Positions 15,923 to 24,397 of a stretch of DNA of 64,000 bases are shown here, one piece after another. The first letter of the stretch is position 1, and each line of letters starts with the position of its first letter. Location: positions 186,001 to 250,000 of the forward strand of contig JACRHS010000032.1 of assembly GCA_016217595.1 (NCBI GenBank), read 5' to 3'. Position numbers and translations under genes: made by a program. The notes beneath the pieces are model-generated. The model saw only the letters and a program-made list of their open reading frames with translations. It made no database searches and had not been told where the DNA came from. The stretch is from Opitutia bacterium (GTDB taxonomy: Bacteria; Verrucomicrobiota; Verrucomicrobiia; Opitutales; Opitutaceae).

Positions 15923-18900
15923 ATGAAAAAACTCCCCTCCTCATACCTGTTGACCGCCGCGCTCGCAGCTGCGTTCGCGGTCGCACCGCTCCCGGCGCAG
16001 ACCGCGCGTCCCTCCCCGGATCAACCGGCCGCTCCCGCCGCGGAGCAGCCCATCGTCCTGGAAACCTTTACCGTCACCGGTTCCAACATCCGGCGTGTCG
16101 ATGCTGAGACCGCGCTGCCGGTTCTGGTGATCGATATGACCGATGTGAATATGCGCAACGGCTCGACGATGGCCGACCTTTTTGAGACCATCACCATCGC
16201 GGAAGCCAGCGGCTTGAATGAAAGCAACACCGGCCCGCAGGGCGCGCGCGGCGATGTCAATTCGATCGATTTGCGCGGCATTGGCTCGGGGAGCACGCTG
16301 ACGTTGCTGAACAGCCGTCGCTATGCGCCCCATCCGATTTCCATGGCGGAAAATGGTGTGCCCTCCCTGGCGCCCAATGCGAATGCCCTGCCCACGGCGT
16401 TTTCGAGTCGCATCGAGATTTTGCGCGACGGCGCCTCGGCCATCTACGGTTCGGATGCGGCCGCGGGTGTCATCAACACGATCATCTCGCCCACCGCCGA
16501 AGGTTCGCGGGTGCGGGCGCGTGTGGCGATGACCCAGCATGGTGGAGCCAATGAATATCAGTTCTCCGCGAGCCAGGCCTTCAAGCGGGGCAAAACGCAC
16601 CTCTCCACTTCGATCACTTTTTCCCATCGCGATGCGCTCTCGGCGACAGATCGCTTCTGGGCCAGTCAGATGGATCTGCGTCTGGCTCGTGAATTGCCCG
16701 CGCCGTGGAACGGCATTCCCGTCGTGGCCAACGGTGTCACGCAATCCCGCGACAACGATTTCGCCAATACCAACGCGGTGAACCAATATGGTCAGTGGCA
16801 GCGCGGCTTCATTAACCAGAGCGATTGGCGGACCTTCACGGGTTCGCGCCCTGAGCTGAACGCGGGCATCTCTACGAGCACCGCGCCCACTCCTGGTGTC
16901 GCGACGATGGACGCCACCGGCATGTTCTATTTCTGGCCGTCTCCGGCCGGCACGCTCGCGTGGAAACAGTCCGCCCCCTCGAAGAACATCGATAACGTGG
17001 AGAATGCCACCTACTCCAACTGGGCCAAGTGGCGCATCCTCACGCCGCGCAGCGATCGGGTGAATATTGCCACGTTCGCCAATCACAAGATCAACGACCG
17101 GATGGAGTTCTTCGGCGACTTCTTCTATTACGGCGCGCGCAGCGTCAGCGGTCGCGAGCCCATCAACTTCGACAACGTCGACGAGCCGGGCATCTACGTG
17201 CCGGCGTCCAATCCGTGGAATCCCTTCGGCACCCGCTTCTACGATGTGAACGGCGCGCCCAACGCCGATGGCACGCCGCGCCTCAAGGGCACCCCGGCCG
17301 ATGTGGCCATGATCGGTGGTGTCACGCCGGTGGAGTTCAAGGCGCGCGTCATTGAGGTGAAGAGCAGCTTGGTCCGCGGCCTCGCGGGCGTGCGTGGCAA
17401 GTTTGGCGACACCTGGCAGTGGGAGAGCGCCATGCTCTACTCCGGAGCGCAGACGCACGAATACGAGCATTTCTATGTCCGCGAGTCGCGTCTGCGTATG
17501 GCGCTCAACCGCACCGATGGCAGTGCGCTGAATCCCTTCGGTTACACCTTCAAGATCGTCAACAACCAGATCGTCTCCGACAAGCCGTACGTTAATCCCG
17601 ACATGGTGATCGATCCGCTTTATTGCGATGACGAACGCTACGGGCGGACCAAGCTCTTTGTGTGGGATGCGAAGGCCAATGGTGAGCTCTTCCAATTGTT
17701 CGGTGGCGGTAATGCCAGCCTGGCGGCCGGTGCGGAAGTGCGGTGGGAGTCTTACGACGACAAACGGCCGATCTACTCGGGCATGAATCCTCCTGGCTCG
17801 GAAAACATGCCGTATATCCGCGCTGAAGATAATGACATCATCGCGCTGAGTCCCAACAAGGCCATTTCTGCCGCCCAGACCATTTACGCCTGCTACAGCG
17901 AAGTGGCGTTACCCTTTGTCACGGCCGCGAACCGCCGCCTCCTCTTGCATGGGCTGGAGCTGACTTTGGCAGGTCGCTTCGAGCATTTCTCGATCCATGG
18001 CCAGACGACCAAGCCCAAGGCGAGCCTGGTCTGGAAGCCCGCGCCCTGGCTTAAGCTGCGTGGCGCGATCCACGAATCCTTCCGCGCTCCCAATATCGTG
18101 CAGACCAATGTCACCGCCTTGCGGCGCAGCGTGGCTGGCACCGACGACTATCGTTTTGATGTCACAGGCTTGGGCAATCCCGACGGCAATGTGAACCGCC
18201 TGGCTTATCGCATGGGCAACAGCGACCTCAAACCCGAGGTGGCCAAGAGTTGGGTGGCGGGCTTTGTGCTCGATGTTCCGAAAGTGCGCGGTCTCGCCTT
18301 CACCTTCGATTACTGGCGCCTGAATCAGAACGACGTGATCGATAACATCGGCACGCCCGGCACGCTCGACCGCGATGCCTTGTACCTCCAGCTCGCGACC
18401 CAGGCCGCACTCGCGGCAGGCACGCCGATCGACAAGATCGATCTGGGGTCTGGGACTGCGAACTATAAAGGTTACCGCTATGTCACCCGTAAGCCCGTGA
18501 CGGATGCGGATCGCGCGCTGTTTGCGGCCTACAACGCCAAGCAGCCGACCACCGCTACGATGCGGGCGCCGGTGGGCGATTTCGTCAGCTTGATCGATAA
18601 TTACATCAATCTCGGTGGGCGCGATCTGGAGGGCTACGAGATCGGTATGCAGTATCGCCTGCCCAAGATGCGGATCGGCCAGTTCACCGTGAAGGGCGAG
18701 TCCACCCATTACCTGCGGCGCGAATCCAAGGGTGAGGAAAATGCACCCGTGCTGAATGAGCTCAATAAAAACGGCCGCGCCGCGTGGCGCGCCAATGCTT
18801 CGTTGACCTGGAAGCGCAATGCATGGAGCGCCGGCTGGAACACGACCTACTATCATTCGTTCGTCGACACCTCGGCGGCCACGACCCAAGTCATCTGGGA

Positions 18901-19183
18901 GGCGCTCGGCCGTCCGAAGCACATCCAGGAATACTACGACAACGGCATCATGCGTTATGTATTGCGGGTAAAACCGGTGTACATGCACAACGCCTTTGTC
19001 GGTTACCGTTTCGGGCGCAGCGCCCACCGCTGGGTGCGCGGCATGAATGTCTCGGTCGGCGTCAACAATGTGCTGGATGTGGAGCCGTCGATCTCCGACG
19101 AGACCCAGGGCACAGGCTATCTGGGCGGCATCACCAACACGCGTGGACGTATGTTCACGTTTGATGTGACGCAGTCATTCTAA
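15923..19183 (+). CDS. TonB-dependent outer-membrane receptor
   Basis: A 1086-residue receptor with a signal peptide (MKKLPSSYLLTAAL...LPAQ). The plug domain opens with FTVTGSNIRRVD, and a long 22-strand-type barrel ends in Phe (FDVTQSF). It would import a ligand too large or scarce for porins, driven by TonB/ExbBD, none of which is encoded here. No SusD partner is present, so it is not a classical SusCD pair. It is followed 28 bases later by glpD and then glpT, which points to a glycerol-phosphate-containing ligand. The 160-base upstream region shared with the divergent regulator is AT-rich around 15838-15895 and probably holds both promoters; no operator could be identified. Confidence 0.9.
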   Translation: MKKLPSSYLLTAALAAAFAVAPLPAQTARPSPDQPAAPAAEQPIVLETFTVTGSNIRRVDAETALPVLVIDMTDVNMRNGSTMADLFETITIAEASGLNESNTGPQGARGDVNSIDLRGIGSGSTLTLLNSRRYAPHPISMAENGVPSLAPNANALPTAFSSRIEILRDGASAIYGSDAAAGVINTIISPTAEGSRVRARVAMTQHGGANEYQFSASQAFKRGKTHLSTSITFSHRDALSATDRFWASQMDLRLARELPAPWNGIPVVANGVTQSRDNDFANTNAVNQYGQWQRGFINQSDWRTFTGSRPELNAGISTSTAPTPGVATMDATGMFYFWPSPAGTLAWKQSAPSKNIDNVENATYSNWAKWRILTPRSDRVNIATFANHKINDRMEFFGDFFYYGARSVSGREPINFDNVDEPGIYVPASNPWNPFGTRFYDVNGAPNADGTPRLKGTPADVAMIGGVTPVEFKARVIEVKSSLVRGLAGVRGKFGDTWQWESAMLYSGAQTHEYEHFYVRESRLRMALNRTDGSALNPFGYTFKIVNNQIVSDKPYVNPDMVIDPLYCDDERYGRTKLFVWDAKANGELFQLFGGGNASLAAGAEVRWESYDDKRPIYSGMNPPGSENMPYIRAEDNDIIALSPNKAISAAQTIYACYSEVALPFVTAANRRLLLHGLELTLAGRFEHFSIHGQTTKPKASLVWKPAPWLKLRGAIHESFRAPNIVQTNVTALRRSVAGTDDYRFDVTGLGNPDGNVNRLAYRMGNSDLKPEVAKSWVAGFVLDVPKVRGLAFTFDYWRLNQNDVIDNIGTPGTLDRDALYLQLATQAALAAGTPIDKIDLGSGTANYKGYRYVTRKPVTDADRALFAAYNAKQPTTATMRAPVGDFVSLIDNYINLGGRDLEGYEIGMQYRLPKMRIGQFTVKGESTHYLRRESKGEENAPVLNELNKNGRAAWRANASLTWKRNAWSAGWNTTYYHSFVDTSAATTQVIWEALGRPKHIQEYYDNGIMRYVLRVKPVYMHNAFVGYRFGRSAHRWVRGMNVSVGVNNVLDVEPSISDETQGTGYLGGITNTRGRMFTFDVTQSF

Positions 19184-19211
19184 GCGCGACGACTGGACGT
19201 AAATTTTCCCT

Positions 19212-20807
19212 ATGAAACGTGATAAAGCACTCGACCGGCTGCGCGCCGGATCAGAAATCTTCGATATCCTGGTGGTTGGCGGTGGCGCCAGCGGTCTGGG
19301 CGCGGCAGTCGATGCCGCCGCCCGTGGCTACAGCGTCGCGTTGATCGAACAGGACGATTTTGCCAAGGGCACGTCCAGTCGTTCCACCAAGCTGGTGCAT
19401 GGTGGTGTGCGTTATCTCGCGCAAGGTAACGTTTCCCTCGTCATGTCGGCCTTGCGCGAGCGCGGCCGGCTGTTGCAGAACGCGCCGCATCTGGTTTACG
19501 CGACGCCGTTCGTCATCCCCAACTATTCGTGGTGGGGCGGGCCGTATTATGCCTTTGGCATGACGCTGTACGATCTGTTGGCCGGCCGCTGGTCTTTTGG
19601 TCGTTCCAAGCTGCTTTCCAAGGCGCAAACGGTGGAGCATCTGCCCACGGTCGAGACGAAGGGGCTCTCCAGCGGCGTGATGTACTACGACGGGCAGTTC
19701 GACGATTCGCGTCTGGCGATCAACCTCGCGCAGACCGCCGTCGAAAAGGGCGCCGTGCTGGCCAATTACTGCGCCTGCGTCGGTTTGATCAAGGAGCGCG
19801 GTGTGGTGTGCGGCGTTTTTGCCCGCGATGTCGAGAGCGGCCAGGAGTTCCCCATTCGCGCCAAGGTGGTGATCAATGCCACCGGGGTGTTCGTGGACGA
19901 GCTGCGCCGGTTCGATGAACCCAATGCCGAGCCGTTGGTGGCGGTGAGCCAGGGCGTGCACCTCGTGCTGCCGCGGGAATTCCTGCCGGGCAACAGCGCG
20001 CTCATGATCCCGAAAACGTCCGACGGGCGCGTACTCTTCGCGATTCCGTGGCATAATCAGCTGGTCGTGGGCACGACCGACACGCCCAACGTCAAGGCGG
20101 CGCTCGAGCCCCGGGCGTTGAAATCGGAAATCGACTTTATCTTGGAGCACGCCCGGCAGTATCTGACGCGCGATCCGAGCGAGAAAGACGTGTTGAGCGT
20201 GTTCGCCGGGCTGCGCCCGCTGGTCAAAAAGGCCGGCGCGAGCAACACGGCGGCGCTGTCGCGCGATCACACGATCATCGCCTCGGCGAGCAAGCTGCTC
20301 ACGCTCACCGGCGGCAAGTGGACCACTTATCGCAAGATGGCCGAGGACGTGATCAATCAGGCCGAGCAGCTGGTTTCGCTGGGCCATCGCCCCTCGATCA
20401 CGACTAACATGCCGATCCATGGCGCGGCGGAGCCCAGTTCGGTGCCGGCGCATCTGCGCGTCTACGGCAGCGACGTGGCCGGCATCAGTGCGTTGATCAG
20501 TGCCGATCCGTCGCTCAACACCCAGGTGCATCCCGATCTGTCCCTGCGGCAGGCCGAGGTACTCTGGCACGTGCGGCACGAGATGGCGCGCACCGTGGAG
20601 GATGTTTTGGCCCGGCGCTCCCGCGCCCTGCTGCTCAATGCCCGCGCTTCGATCGTGGCGGCGCCGACGGTGGCGCGCATACTCGCGAAAGAGCTTGGGC
20701 GCGATGCCGCTTGGGCGGATGCGCAGGTGAAAGCCTACTCGGAGCTCGCGCGGGGTTGGATCCTCGGTGAGAAATCTGCCGCTGCTCAACCGGCCCGTAA
20801 CTCCTAA
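19212..20807 (+). CDS. glpD: FAD-dependent glycerol-3-phosphate dehydrogenase
   Basis: A 531-residue flavoprotein oxidising sn-glycerol 3-phosphate to dihydroxyacetone phosphate and passing electrons to the quinone pool at the inner membrane. The FAD-binding Rossmann motif is VVGGGASGLGAAVDAA near the N-terminus. The diagnostic GTSSRSTKLVHGGVRYL segment and the TGGKWTTYRKMAEDV motif are both present. Length and C-terminal helical domain are normal for GlpD. The gene sits between the TonB receptor and glpT, so the products could import and then oxidise the substrate. No glycerol kinase gene is present, consistent with use of preformed glycerol phosphate. Confidence 0.94.
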   Translation: MKRDKALDRLRAGSEIFDILVVGGGASGLGAAVDAAARGYSVALIEQDDFAKGTSSRSTKLVHGGVRYLAQGNVSLVMSALRERGRLLQNAPHLVYATPFVIPNYSWWGGPYYAFGMTLYDLLAGRWSFGRSKLLSKAQTVEHLPTVETKGLSSGVMYYDGQFDDSRLAINLAQTAVEKGAVLANYCACVGLIKERGVVCGVFARDVESGQEFPIRAKVVINATGVFVDELRRFDEPNAEPLVAVSQGVHLVLPREFLPGNSALMIPKTSDGRVLFAIPWHNQLVVGTTDTPNVKAALEPRALKSEIDFILEHARQYLTRDPSEKDVLSVFAGLRPLVKKAGASNTAALSRDHTIIASASKLLTLTGGKWTTYRKMAEDVINQAEQLVSLGHRPSITTNMPIHGAAEPSSVPAHLRVYGSDVAGISALISADPSLNTQVHPDLSLRQAEVLWHVRHEMARTVEDVLARRSRALLLNARASIVAAPTVARILAKELGRDAAWADAQVKAYSELARGWILGEKSAAAQPARNS

Positions 20808-20812
20808 CTCTC

Positions 20813-22165
20813 GTGATTTCCATCCTCCGACCCAGTCCGGCCGCACCCCCGCTGCCGGCCGAGCGAATTGATCCTGAGTATCGCCGGCTTCGCCGCCAGG
20901 TGTTTATCGGGATATTCATTGGCTACGCGGCCTTTTATTTGGTCCGCAAAAACCTCGCCCTGGCGATACCGGACATCCTCAAGGAGTATCCGCAATACAC
21001 CAAGGCGACGCTCGGCACTGCGATGACGGCGCTCTCCATCTCCTACGGCGTCTCGAAGTTCATCATGGGCTCGGTGTCGGATCGCAGCAATCCGCGCTGG
21101 TTCATGCCGCTCGGGCTGCTGCTGGCGAGCGCGATCACCTTCATGTTTGGTGTCGTGCCGGCGGTGTATGGCTCGCTGCTGCTGGTGGTGGTGTTGCAGG
21201 CCTTGAATGGCTGGGTCGGTGGCATGGGCTGGCCGCCTTGCGGCAAGATCATGGTGCACTGGTACAGCACCAAGGAGCGCGGCGTGACGGTGGCCTTGTG
21301 GAATGTCGCGACCAATGTGGGCGGCGCCTTGGTGGCCTTTCTCGCATCGGTGGGCGTGTGGCTGTTTCACGACTGGGGCGCCAAGTTCTATTTCAACGCC
21401 CTGGTCGCGGCGGGCTGCGCGGTGCTCATCGCCATGCTCATGCGCGACACGCCGCAAAGCTGCGGGCTGCCGCCCATCGAGCAGTACAAAAACGATTATC
21501 CGCCCAATTACTCGGCGAAGCACGAGCGGCAGTTCACCTTCCGCGAAATCTTCATCGAGCATGTGTTGAGCAACAAGTACCTGTGGGCGATCTCCGCGGC
21601 CAACGCGGCGGTGTACTTCGTGCGCTATGGCGTGGTGGACTGGATCCCCACGTACCTGCAAATGACCAAGGGGTACTCCTTCGAGAAATCGAGTTTCGCG
21701 TGGACGCTCTTCGAGCTCGCCGCGATTCCCGGCACGCTGGTTTGCGGCTGGATGTCCGACAAGGTGTTCAAGAGCCGGCGCGCGCCTGCGACCATAGTGT
21801 ACATGATCTTCACGCTGGGTTCGGTGTTGGTGTATGCCTTGAACCGGCACGGCCCGATGTGGATCGATTATGCGGCGCTGATTGCCATCGGATTCTTCAT
21901 CTACGGCCCGGTGATGATCATCGCGCTGCACTCGTTGGATCTGGTGCCCAAAAAAGCCGCGGGCACGGCGGCGGGTTTCACCGGTTTCTTCGGTTACGTG
22001 TTTGGCTCGGCTTTCGCCGGAACCGGCGTGGGCTGGATCGCCGATCACTGGGGCTGGAACGGCGTTTTTGTGGCCATGGGGCTGTGCTGTCTCCTCGCCA
22101 TCTTTTTCAGTGCGCTCACCCTCGGTCATAGCAAGGCCGTGAGCACTTCTACGCCGACGGGTTGA
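20813..22165 (+). CDS. glpT: MFS organophosphate transporter (GlpT/UhpT type)
   Basis: A 450-residue major-facilitator protein with about 12 membrane segments. GYAAFYLVRKNLALAIP is the N-terminal signature of the organophosphate:phosphate antiporter family, and GWPPCGKIMVHWYS plus FFGYVFGSAFAG are further family segments. Such proteins exchange inorganic phosphate for glycerol 3-phosphate or hexose phosphates. Placement 5 bases after glpD makes glycerol 3-phosphate the best guess. It appears to start with GTG at 20813. A strong terminator follows at 22193. Confidence 0.9.
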   Translation: MISILRPSPAAPPLPAERIDPEYRRLRRQVFIGIFIGYAAFYLVRKNLALAIPDILKEYPQYTKATLGTAMTALSISYGVSKFIMGSVSDRSNPRWFMPLGLLLASAITFMFGVVPAVYGSLLLVVVLQALNGWVGGMGWPPCGKIMVHWYSTKERGVTVALWNVATNVGGALVAFLASVGVWLFHDWGAKFYFNALVAAGCAVLIAMLMRDTPQSCGLPPIEQYKNDYPPNYSAKHERQFTFREIFIEHVLSNKYLWAISAANAAVYFVRYGVVDWIPTYLQMTKGYSFEKSSFAWTLFELAAIPGTLVCGWMSDKVFKSRRAPATIVYMIFTLGSVLVYALNRHGPMWIDYAALIAIGFFIYGPVMIIALHSLDLVPKKAAGTAAGFTGFFGYVFGSAFAGTGVGWIADHWGWNGVFVAMGLCCLLAIFFSALTLGHSKAVSTSTPTG

Positions 22166-22192
22166 GCGTATTGCATAGGCAGTTATCACACG

Positions 22193-22226
22193 AGCCGTCC
22201 CGGATCTGCCGGGACGGCTTTTTGTT
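22193..22226 (+). terminator. Strong intrinsic terminator after glpT
   Basis: AGCCGTCCCGG (22193-22203) and CCGGGACGGCT (22209-22219) form a perfect 11-bp stem with a 5-base loop. The T5 run overlaps and extends the end of the stem (22219-22223). It ends the TonB receptor-glpD-glpT unit. Confidence 0.93.
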
Positions 22227-22319
22227 GCCCCACGCCGCGGCCTGCCGGTGGGCAGATCATGTATGAAACAGGTCAACTGCTGCATTCACCTGGCGAAAGC
22301 ATTCGTGTTACCTTTCGCC

Positions 22320-24341
22320 ATGAATCTTTGGCGAACGGTTTGGTTTCTTCTTGGGTGCGTCCCGGGTTTTGCGGTCAGTTATTATGTCGATCCGGCCGGG
22401 AATGACAGCCGCGCGGGGACTAGTCCGGAGCAGGCGTGGAAAACGTTGGCCAAGGTTTCACGCACCACGTTTGCGCCGGGTGATCGGATTCTGTTCAAAG
22501 CCGGCGGCGTGTGGTCGGGGCAATTGCGTCCGCGTGGGAGCGGGCGCGAGGGCGCGTGCATCGCGCTGGATTGCTACGGCACCGGGGCCCGGCCGGTCAT
22601 CCATGGCGGCGGCATTCAGGGCGGGGCGATCGCGTTGTTGAATCAGGAGTATTGGGAGATTCGCAATTTCGAGGTCACCAACCGCGGCGCGACTCAGGAC
22701 CAGTACGTCGGCGTGAAAGTGCAGAATTCCACCGGCGGCCCCTTGCGGCACCTTCGCATCAGCTATTGCACGGTGCACGACATCAACGGTTATGCCTCGG
22801 GTTTCTACGGCACAAACGCGGGCATCGCGGTGGTCGCAGATATGAACAACTCCACGTGGCACGACGTGGTGATCGAAAACAATGAGGTCTACGATTTGAG
22901 CCGGGTTGGCATCTTTGTCGGGCCTTCGTGGCAGGTGGGCGGTTCGCCGGATTGGATGAAGGAGCCGCGGTCGCAAAACATCGTCATTCAAAACAACGCG
23001 ATCTGGAACCTCGGCGGCGATGGCATCATCAACTTCGTGACCAGCCACGTCCTCATCCAGCACAATGTCGTCTACGATACCGGGCTGCACAGTCATCGGG
23101 AGGCGACCGGCCCCAAGAACCCCACGAGTTATTTGAACGCCGCGAGCGCCGCGATCTGGAATGTCATTTCCGACGACACGATCATGCAGTTCAACGAAGT
23201 CTACCGTTGCATGGCCGGGCTCGATGGCGAGGCGTTCGATATCGACATGGGCACGGACCGCACCGTCGTGCAGTACAACTATAGCCATAACAATCTCGGC
23301 GGCTTCCTGCTCATCTGCGAATCCGGCAGCCCGCTTGTCGACATCAACGACGTCAAGGTGCGCTATAATATTTCCCAGACCGACGGGCTCACGAAGGGCC
23401 CGTTTCACATCGGGCAATATGGTTTCCCGCCCGGACCCGACAAGGCCGAGATCCACAACAACACCGTCTACGTGCCCGCCTACGCCAACAAAGAGGTGAA
23501 GATGTGGCGCCCGTATGGCGTGAAGACCATCGTGGGCGACGCCTATATCTACAATAACATCTTCTACGTTTTGGGAAAGGTGACTTACCCGGGATTCACC
23601 GGGGCGAAGTTCGATCACAATGTCTTTTACGGCCATCATCCCGAAAACGAGCCGGAGGACGCCCACAAGCTGACCTCCGATCCGTTGCTGGTGCGGCCCG
23701 GGTCCGGCGTCTACGGCCTCGATAGCGTGGATGGCTACAAGTTGCAGGCGGGCTCGCCGGCGTTGGGCAGCGGTGTCCATGCCGGACGGGGCGGACTGGG
23801 CGCGCGCGATTACTGGGGGAATCCCGTTTCCGCCACGGAGCCGCCCAATCGCGGCGCGTACAGCGGACCGGGCATCGCCGGCGTGCCGCCAAACTGGGCG
23901 TTCAATTGCGCGGTCACGGCCTCCAGCGCGAGCGAAGTCGGCGGTTGGTCCATGGCGCGCGTGGTCGACGGGCAAAAAATCTCGTTCCTCGAATCCTTCG
24001 GATTTTCGTCCGCGCAAGGGCAGGGGACCGATCACACCGAGTGGATCGCACTGGATTTCGGCGCCCCCCGCGCCGTGGCCAAAGTGATCCTTTATCCCTG
24101 CACGTTGTTGAGCGCGGCGGGTCGCGGCTTTCCGAAGCATTTCGAAATTCAAATCTTCAAAGATGGCGCGTGGGTCACGCGCGTGACGCGCAAAGACCCG
24201 CCGAATCCCGGCGCCCAGCCGCAGGTGTTCACCTGGGGCGCCACGGATGTGACCAGCCAGGTCCGCATCTTCTGCCCGGGACTGGATCGGGTGGGGAGCG
24301 ACTACATCCTCCAACTCGCGGAAATCGAAATCACCCCCTGA
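22320..24341 (+). CDS. Secreted right-handed beta-helix protein with C-terminal F5/8C-like domain (copy 1)
   Basis: A 673-residue protein with a signal peptide starting MNLWRTVWF. The DUF1565-like opening YYVDPAGNDS...AWKTLAKV is typical of pectate-lyase-like beta-helix proteins. The body has repeated helix rungs rich in Asn (IENNEVYDLS, IQNNAIWNL, QYNYSHNNLGG). A beta-sandwich of the discoidin/F5/8C type follows from about residue 525 (WSMARVVDGQ ... WIALDFGAPRAVAKVILYP) and probably binds carbohydrate. It could be a polysaccharide lyase or glycan-binding protein; catalytic residues cannot be assigned. Starts at 22248 or 22263 are possible, but 22320 begins the signal peptide. It is closely similar to the next gene. 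Confidence 0.8.
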   Translation: MNLWRTVWFLLGCVPGFAVSYYVDPAGNDSRAGTSPEQAWKTLAKVSRTTFAPGDRILFKAGGVWSGQLRPRGSGREGACIALDCYGTGARPVIHGGGIQGGAIALLNQEYWEIRNFEVTNRGATQDQYVGVKVQNSTGGPLRHLRISYCTVHDINGYASGFYGTNAGIAVVADMNNSTWHDVVIENNEVYDLSRVGIFVGPSWQVGGSPDWMKEPRSQNIVIQNNAIWNLGGDGIINFVTSHVLIQHNVVYDTGLHSHREATGPKNPTSYLNAASAAIWNVISDDTIMQFNEVYRCMAGLDGEAFDIDMGTDRTVVQYNYSHNNLGGFLLICESGSPLVDINDVKVRYNISQTDGLTKGPFHIGQYGFPPGPDKAEIHNNTVYVPAYANKEVKMWRPYGVKTIVGDAYIYNNIFYVLGKVTYPGFTGAKFDHNVFYGHHPENEPEDAHKLTSDPLLVRPGSGVYGLDSVDGYKLQAGSPALGSGVHAGRGGLGARDYWGNPVSATEPPNRGAYSGPGIAGVPPNWAFNCAVTASSASEVGGWSMARVVDGQKISFLESFGFSSAQGQGTDHTEWIALDFGAPRAVAKVILYPCTLLSAAGRGFPKHFEIQIFKDGAWVTRVTRKDPPNPGAQPQVFTWGATDVTSQVRIFCPGLDRVGSDYILQLAEIEITP

Positions 24342-24397
24342 GCGAATCCGTTCCGCGCTCGCTTCAACCCGCGCCGCCCACCTCGTTCGCCCTCCCC

